From Roseovarius sp. THAF27 (lineage in GTDB: Bacteria > Pseudomonadota > Alphaproteobacteria > Rhodobacterales > Rhodobacteraceae), in NCBI RefSeq assembly GCF_009363655.1, contig NZ_CP045393.1, positions 1,922,001-1,986,000 on the forward strand: a stretch of 64,000 nt of DNA, read 5' to 3'. Positions 60,908-64,000 of the stretch are shown here, one piece after another (position 1 is the first letter of the stretch; every line of letters begins with the position of its first letter). The notes beneath the pieces were generated by a model. That model saw only the letters and a program-made list of their open reading frames with translations. It was not told where the DNA came from and ran no database searches. A program made the translations under genes and the position numbers.

Positions 60908-61371
60908 AGCGCCGTAACCATAGCGTCGTGCAAATCCCACACGATGCCCCCACCATACGGTCTAGCGGATGGAATGTGGCGACAAAACGGCAAATGCGGA
61001 AAAACTGTGGCACGGCTTTGGAAACATTGCCGAGCGCCGCGGCGCCCCGGCAAGAGATCAGTGTTTGCTGGCTGATCGTGAGGTTGGCGCGACGTATGTA
61101 AAATGAGATGCTGAAAAACGGACCGGGTGATCCTACTTTGCGTCGTGCCAACCTCGGATAGATAATGACTGAAATGAGGCGGCAATAAACCGCCGAAAGC
61201 GGAACAGTGAGGACGCGATTCGTTAACAATCGGTTAATGTATTGTTCTAAGGGCAGGAATTCCGCGATCTTGTCATCACACGGCGCTCAACAGCAGCGAT
61301 CTGGCGCCCGAAATCCCACCCTGGGGAGGAGTATCTGGCGTAAGACACACTTAATACGTGCGTTTTTCGCC
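60908..61371. other. 464-bp intergenic region with an orphan CtrA-type box
   Basis: No convincing protein gene. It contains a stem GGCGG-N7-CCGCC near 61172, a TTAA-N7-TTAA box at 61223-61237 and AT-rich DNA after it. The peroxidase promoter must lie in the left part; the enoyl-CoA hydratase gene ends into the right side. A small RNA is possible but nothing proves it. Confidence 0.4.
61223..61237. promoter_or_regulatory. orphan candidate CtrA box
   Basis: TTAACAATCGGTTAA is an exact TTAA-N7-TTAA match. It lies 315 bases upstream of the peroxidase gene start and not directly in front of any recognised plus-strand gene, so its target is unclear. Confidence 0.45.
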
Positions 61372-62160
61372 TCAATCCTGGCTCCACTCGGGCGGCCGCT
61401 TTTCGATGAAAGCGCTGATGCCTTCCTCGGTGTCGCGCCACATCATGTTCTCGACCATGACGTCGCCTGTGAAGGCGTAGGCATCGTCGAGACCCATTTC
61501 CAGCTGCTTGTAGAACGCCTGTTTGCCGATCTTCACCGCCGCGCCCAGCTTGGCGGCGATGGTATGGGCCAGATCGTCGCCGGCGGCGTGCAGCGCGTCA
61601 TACGGCACCGCGCGGTTGATCAGCCCCAGTTCGATGGCGCGATCGGTCTCGATGAACTCGCCGGTGGTCAGCATCTCGAACGCCTGCTTGCGCGGGATGT
61701 TGCGGCTGAGCGCGACCATCGGCGTGGAACAGAAGAGCCCGATATTCACCCCGTTGACCCCGAAACGCGTGCCGGTGGCCGCCACCGCCAGGTCGCAGGT
61801 CGCCACCAATTGACATCCCGCGGCGGTGGCGATGCCGTGGGGGAGGGCGATCACCGGCTGGGGCAGCTCGCGGATCGTGCGCATCAGTTTGCTGCAGCGT
61901 GCGAAGAGATCGGCGAAATACGCCTTGCCGCCATCCTCGGCCTGGCGACCTTGGGTCATTTCCTTCAGGTCGTGGCCCGCGCAGAACGCCTTGCCTTCCC
62001 CGGCCAGCGTGACGACGCGGATCGAACTGTCCGCCGCGATGTCATCCAGCGCGGTCTGTAGCGCCTCCAGCATCCCGTCACTCAGCGCGTTCAGTTTCTC
62101 GGGCTGGTTCATCGTCAGACGGGCGATGGCGCCGTCATCTTGGCGTTCCAGGATTGTCAT
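61372..62160 (-). CDS. enoyl-CoA hydratase/isomerase family protein
   Basis: A 262-residue crotonase-fold protein. Features are L-T-M-N-Q-P-E-K-L-N-A-L near residue 15, an oxyanion-hole segment F-C-A-G-H-D-L-K-E near residue 63, and the second glycine region C-Q-L-V-A-T-C-D-L-A near residue 120. The C-terminus ends F-I-E-K-R-P-P-E-W. The catalytic glutamate pair of true hydratases is not fully conserved in the places visible, so the exact reaction is open. It is divergent from the thioesterase gene. Confidence 0.85.
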   Translation of the reverse strand: MTILERQDDGAIARLTMNQPEKLNALSDGMLEALQTALDDIAADSSIRVVTLAGEGKAFCAGHDLKEMTQGRQAEDGGKAYFADLFARCSKLMRTIRELPQPVIALPHGIATAAGCQLVATCDLAVAATGTRFGVNGVNIGLFCSTPMVALSRNIPRKQAFEMLTTGEFIETDRAIELGLINRAVPYDALHAAGDDLAHTIAAKLGAAVKIGKQAFYKQLEMGLDDAYAFTGDVMVENMMWRDTEEGISAFIEKRPPEWSQD

Positions 62161-62216
62161 CTTGATCCTCCTCGGGGCTTGTGCCTTCTTACGCCGGCAC
62201 GCGCACGGAGGAAAGC

Positions 62217-62639
62217 ATGGCCCTGAAACTGAATGCAACCGATCTGATGGCCTATATCGACGAGGTCTTTCCACAGGTGAAGGGCGATTTCACCATCGAC
62301 AGCCTGGAAGAGATGGCGCTGCGCGTGCGCCTGAACGTCGACGACCGTCACCTGCGCCCCGGCGGCACGGTGTCGGGGCCGTCGATCTTTGCGCTGGCGG
62401 ATGTGGCGGTCTACATGGCGGTGCTCAGCATGACGGGGCGCGAGGCGCTGGCGGTCACCACCAGCTGTTCCATCGACTTCATGCGCAAGCCCGCCGCCAA
62501 CACCGACCTTATTGCCGACTGCCGGCTGCTGAAACTGGGCCGCGTGCTGGCCGTGGGGGACGTGCTGATCTTCTCGGACGGGTTCGAACAGCCCGTGGCA
62601 CGGGCCAGCCTGACCTATTCCATTCCGCCCAAGGCATGA
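62217..62639 (+). CDS. PaaI-family hotdog thioesterase
   Basis: A 140-residue acyl-CoA thioesterase of the PaaI type. The hotdog core shows R-P-G-G-T-V-S-G-P-S-I-F-A-L-A-D-V-A-V-Y, with the Asp/Ser region expected to be catalytic, and T-T-S-C-S-I-D-F-M-R-K-P-A. GGAGG before ATG 62217 sets the start. Next to the enoyl-CoA hydratase gene it fits acyl-CoA turnover; the acyl group is unknown. Confidence 0.85.
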   Translation: MALKLNATDLMAYIDEVFPQVKGDFTIDSLEEMALRVRLNVDDRHLRPGGTVSGPSIFALADVAVYMAVLSMTGREALAVTTSCSIDFMRKPAANTDLIADCRLLKLGRVLAVGDVLIFSDGFEQPVARASLTYSIPPKA

Positions 62640-62644
62640 AAAAA

Positions 62645-62665
62645 GGGCCGGGAATATCCCGGCCC
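62645..62665 (-). terminator. terminator of the DUF1127 gene
   Basis: A perfect 9-bp stem (62645-62653 with 62657-62665) and a 3-base loop. On the minus strand six T follow directly. It lies 29 bases after the DUF1127 stop and just after the thioesterase stop on the other strand. Confidence 0.8.
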
Positions 62666-62693
62666 AGGTGGAAGAGATCCGTATCGGGGACGA

Positions 62694-62927
62694 TTACGGC
62701 CTCCAAAACGGTTTGCGCGCTTCCATGTCCGCCTCGCGCGGGGTCAGGCCGATATCGCGCAGCATATGGTCATCCAGCTGCGACAGGCGCGCCCGGGTTT
62801 TTCGGCGTTGCGTCCACAGGACATAGGCCCAGGCCAGCTGTACCGCGATCAGCGACAGGGCGGGCAGGGTGGTGCGGGCGGAAAGCCCCTCGAGTGCCGT
62901 GCGGTCGATGCGGGTGAAACTGGTCAT
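62694..62927 (-). CDS. DUF1127 family small protein
   Basis: A 77-residue protein. The C-terminal half is the DUF1127 motif: R-A-R-L-S-Q-L-D-D-H-M-L-R-D-I-G-L-T-P-R-E-A. A hydrophobic segment (L-P-A-L-S-L-I-A-V-Q-L-A-W-A-Y-V-L-W) precedes it. DUF1127 proteins are often RNA-binding or stress-linked in alphaproteobacteria. Divergent from the MocR gene across a 99-base region with triple direct repeats. Confidence 0.8.
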   Translation of the reverse strand: MTSFTRIDRTALEGLSARTTLPALSLIAVQLAWAYVLWTQRRKTRARLSQLDDHMLRDIGLTPREADMEARKPFWRP

Positions 62928-62951
62928 GGCGTGTCCTTTCTGATAAATTGT

Positions 62952-63001
62952 ATTGACACAATATTGTGTGATTGCCACAATTAAGTGATACATTGCACAA
63001 T
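62952..63001. promoter_or_regulatory. three direct repeats between the DUF1127 and MocR-type genes
   Basis: ATTGACACAAT (62952-62962), ATTGCCACAAT (62971-62981) and ATTGCACAAT (62992-63001) are spaced 19 to 21 bases apart, close to two helical turns. The first overlaps a 14-bp palindrome (62956-62969). Tandem direct repeats in the divergent region are typical operators of MocR-type regulators, and this lies 26 bases before the regulator start. Confidence 0.65.
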
Positions 63002-63026
63002 TGTTCGAATCCACGGAAATATTGTC

Positions 63027-64000
63027 ATGGGTACAAATTGGCAGCCACAGCTGACCGATACCGCCGCGCCCAAGTACAAGGCGCTGATGCAGGCCATCCG
63101 CACCGGTATCACCGATCAGGCGCTCGCGCCCGGCGACAAGCTGCCGCCGGTGCGTGACCTTGCCTGGCGGCTGGGCATGACGCCGGGCACCGTGGCGCGG
63201 GCCTATTCGGGGCTGACGGACGATGGCACGCTGGTGGCCGAGGTCGGGCGCGGCACCTTCGTGGCCAGCCCCAAACCCGTCCCCCAGGACCTGTTCCCGA
63301 TCGAGGCGGACACCGTCGAGCACAATTCCGAGGACGACGTCTATGCGGTCAACATGATCTCTCCGCATCTGCCCAGCGTGGGGCAGGCGGGGCTGATCCG
63401 TCAGCTTCTGGCACAAATCGCAGAGGATCCACCCTCGGGCGTCATGCACTATCCCAGCCGCCGCAACATGCAACCGGCCCGCGCCGCCGCGGCGCTGTAC
63501 CTCAGCCGGGCACCGCTGGGGCGCTTCACCCAGGAGGACGTGGTGCTGACCCATGGCGGCCAGAACGCGATCACGCTGATCATGCAGACGGTCCTGTGCG
63601 GGCGTCGCCCCACGGTGCTGGTCGAGGAGCTGTGCTATCCCGGGTTCCGCCGCGCCGCCGACCTGATGCGGGCCGAGGTAATCCCGGTGGCGATGGATGC
63701 CCACGGCCTGCGCCCCGACGCGCTGGAGGCGGCGGCGAAAGGCCACCAGGCGCAGATGATCATGACCTCGGCCGAGGTGCACAATCCCACCTGCGTCTTC
63801 ACCCCCGCCGCGCGCCGCGACGAGATCGTCGAGGTCGCCCGCCGCTGCGACCTGCAGATCCTGGAAGACGACTGCTATCGCATCGGTCCGTCCCAGGCCC
63901 CGGCCTACCGGATGCTGGCGCCCGAACGCGGCTGGTACGTGGCGTCCTTGTCGAAATCCCTGACGCCGGCGCTGCGCGTGGGCTTCGCGCTGGCACCCAG
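63027..64000 (+). CDS. MocR-type GntR/aminotransferase fusion regulator, partial
   Basis: At least 324 residues are present; the gene runs off the window. The N-terminus has a GntR winged helix: K-L-P-P-V-R-D-L-A-W-R-L-G-M-T-P-G-T-V-A-R-A-Y near residues 44-66, followed by R-G-T-F-V. From about residue 110 a PLP aminotransferase fold begins (T-H-G-G-Q-N-A-I-T-L-I near residue 172, S-K-S-L near the end, where the PLP lysine is expected). These regulators sense a PLP-linked metabolite. The direct repeats before the gene suggest autoregulation and control of DUF1127. Confidence 0.88.
   Translation, partial: MGTNWQPQLTDTAAPKYKALMQAIRTGITDQALAPGDKLPPVRDLAWRLGMTPGTVARAYSGLTDDGTLVAEVGRGTFVASPKPVPQDLFPIEADTVEHNSEDDVYAVNMISPHLPSVGQAGLIRQLLAQIAEDPPSGVMHYPSRRNMQPARAAAALYLSRAPLGRFTQEDVVLTHGGQNAITLIMQTVLCGRRPTVLVEELCYPGFRRAADLMRAEVIPVAMDAHGLRPDALEAAAKGHQAQMIMTSAEVHNPTCVFTPAARRDEIVEVARRCDLQILEDDCYRIGPSQAPAYRMLAPERGWYVASLSKSLTPALRVGFALAP

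Noticed and set aside
57878..61075. 1065-codon plus-strand frame opposite trmFO and the peroxidase
   Set aside because: Antisense to conserved genes, with no recognisable domain.

Overview
The window is one continuous piece of a high-GC alphaproteobacterial chromosome. Gene content and order point to the Rhodobacteraceae, most likely the Roseobacter group: cckA next to recA and alaS, the frr-uppS-cdsA-dxr-rseP-bamA-skp-fabZ-lpxA-lpxI-lpxB run, sciP next to ctrA, then ligA-recG, and many DUF1127/DUF1153-type small proteins. No rRNA, tRNA or CRISPR array was recognised.

Layout. 1-9.6 kb: end of rsmB, the cell-cycle hybrid kinase cckA, a sulfotransferase-like gene, SOS-controlled recA, alaS, two tandem DUF1330 genes, a MOSC protein, an exported histidine phosphatase and a cupin. 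9.6-18.3 kb: typA, a FemAB/GNAT-like gene, small membrane proteins, ssb, an exported lytic transglycosylase, an AraC regulator with a peptide-type solute-binding protein and a cupin, and miaA. 18.4-30.8 kb: the housekeeping run for nucleotides, ribosome recycling, isoprenoids, phospholipids, outer-membrane assembly and lipid A. 30.9-33.1 kb: a degenerate REP-associated transposase, mnmA and sciP. 33.1-49.4 kb: ctrA split in two by a 15.5 kb integrated element. 49.7-64 kb: ligA, recG, two small genes around an SOS-type box, a cation-efflux protein, a NifU-like protein, hisI, gluQ, a methyltransferase, trmFO, a di-haem peroxidase, an enoyl-CoA hydratase, a thioesterase, a DUF1127 gene and the start of a MocR-type regulator.

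The main finding is the element in ctrA. A tyrosine integrase (47524-49092) lies just inside the right end. An exact 20-bp direct repeat, also the ctrA coding sequence at that point, marks both ends (33707-33726 and 49196-49215). The first 194 codons of ctrA lie left of the element and the last 46 codons and the native terminator lie right of it. Integration cuts the DNA-recognition helix of CtrA and adds 18 foreign residues. Exact recombination between the repeats would rebuild a 240-codon ctrA. The upstream kinase CckA and the CtrA inhibitor SciP are intact in the same window, so this is a broken or switchable master-regulator circuit.

The element looks like a phage satellite or integrative element. 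It has a replication module (primase-helicase of 976 residues with a G/C-tract array beside it), a leftward run of small genes starting from an AlpA/excisionase-like protein, a serine recombinase, and no recognised capsid, portal, tail or terminase gene. Its cargo is a complete MmeI-like restriction-modification enzyme, a membrane-anchored SNase-like protein, a secreted-looking small protein, and a three-gene operon (54-residue protein, PIN-domain protein, phosphoribosyltransferase-like protein) that is a candidate undescribed defence or toxin module.

Regulatory DNA outside the element includes CtrA-type boxes (before cckA, before ctrA, and one orphan near 61.2 kb), SOS boxes (recA; the small-gene pair at 54.4 kb), triple direct repeats before the MocR gene, and palindromes around the cation-efflux gene.
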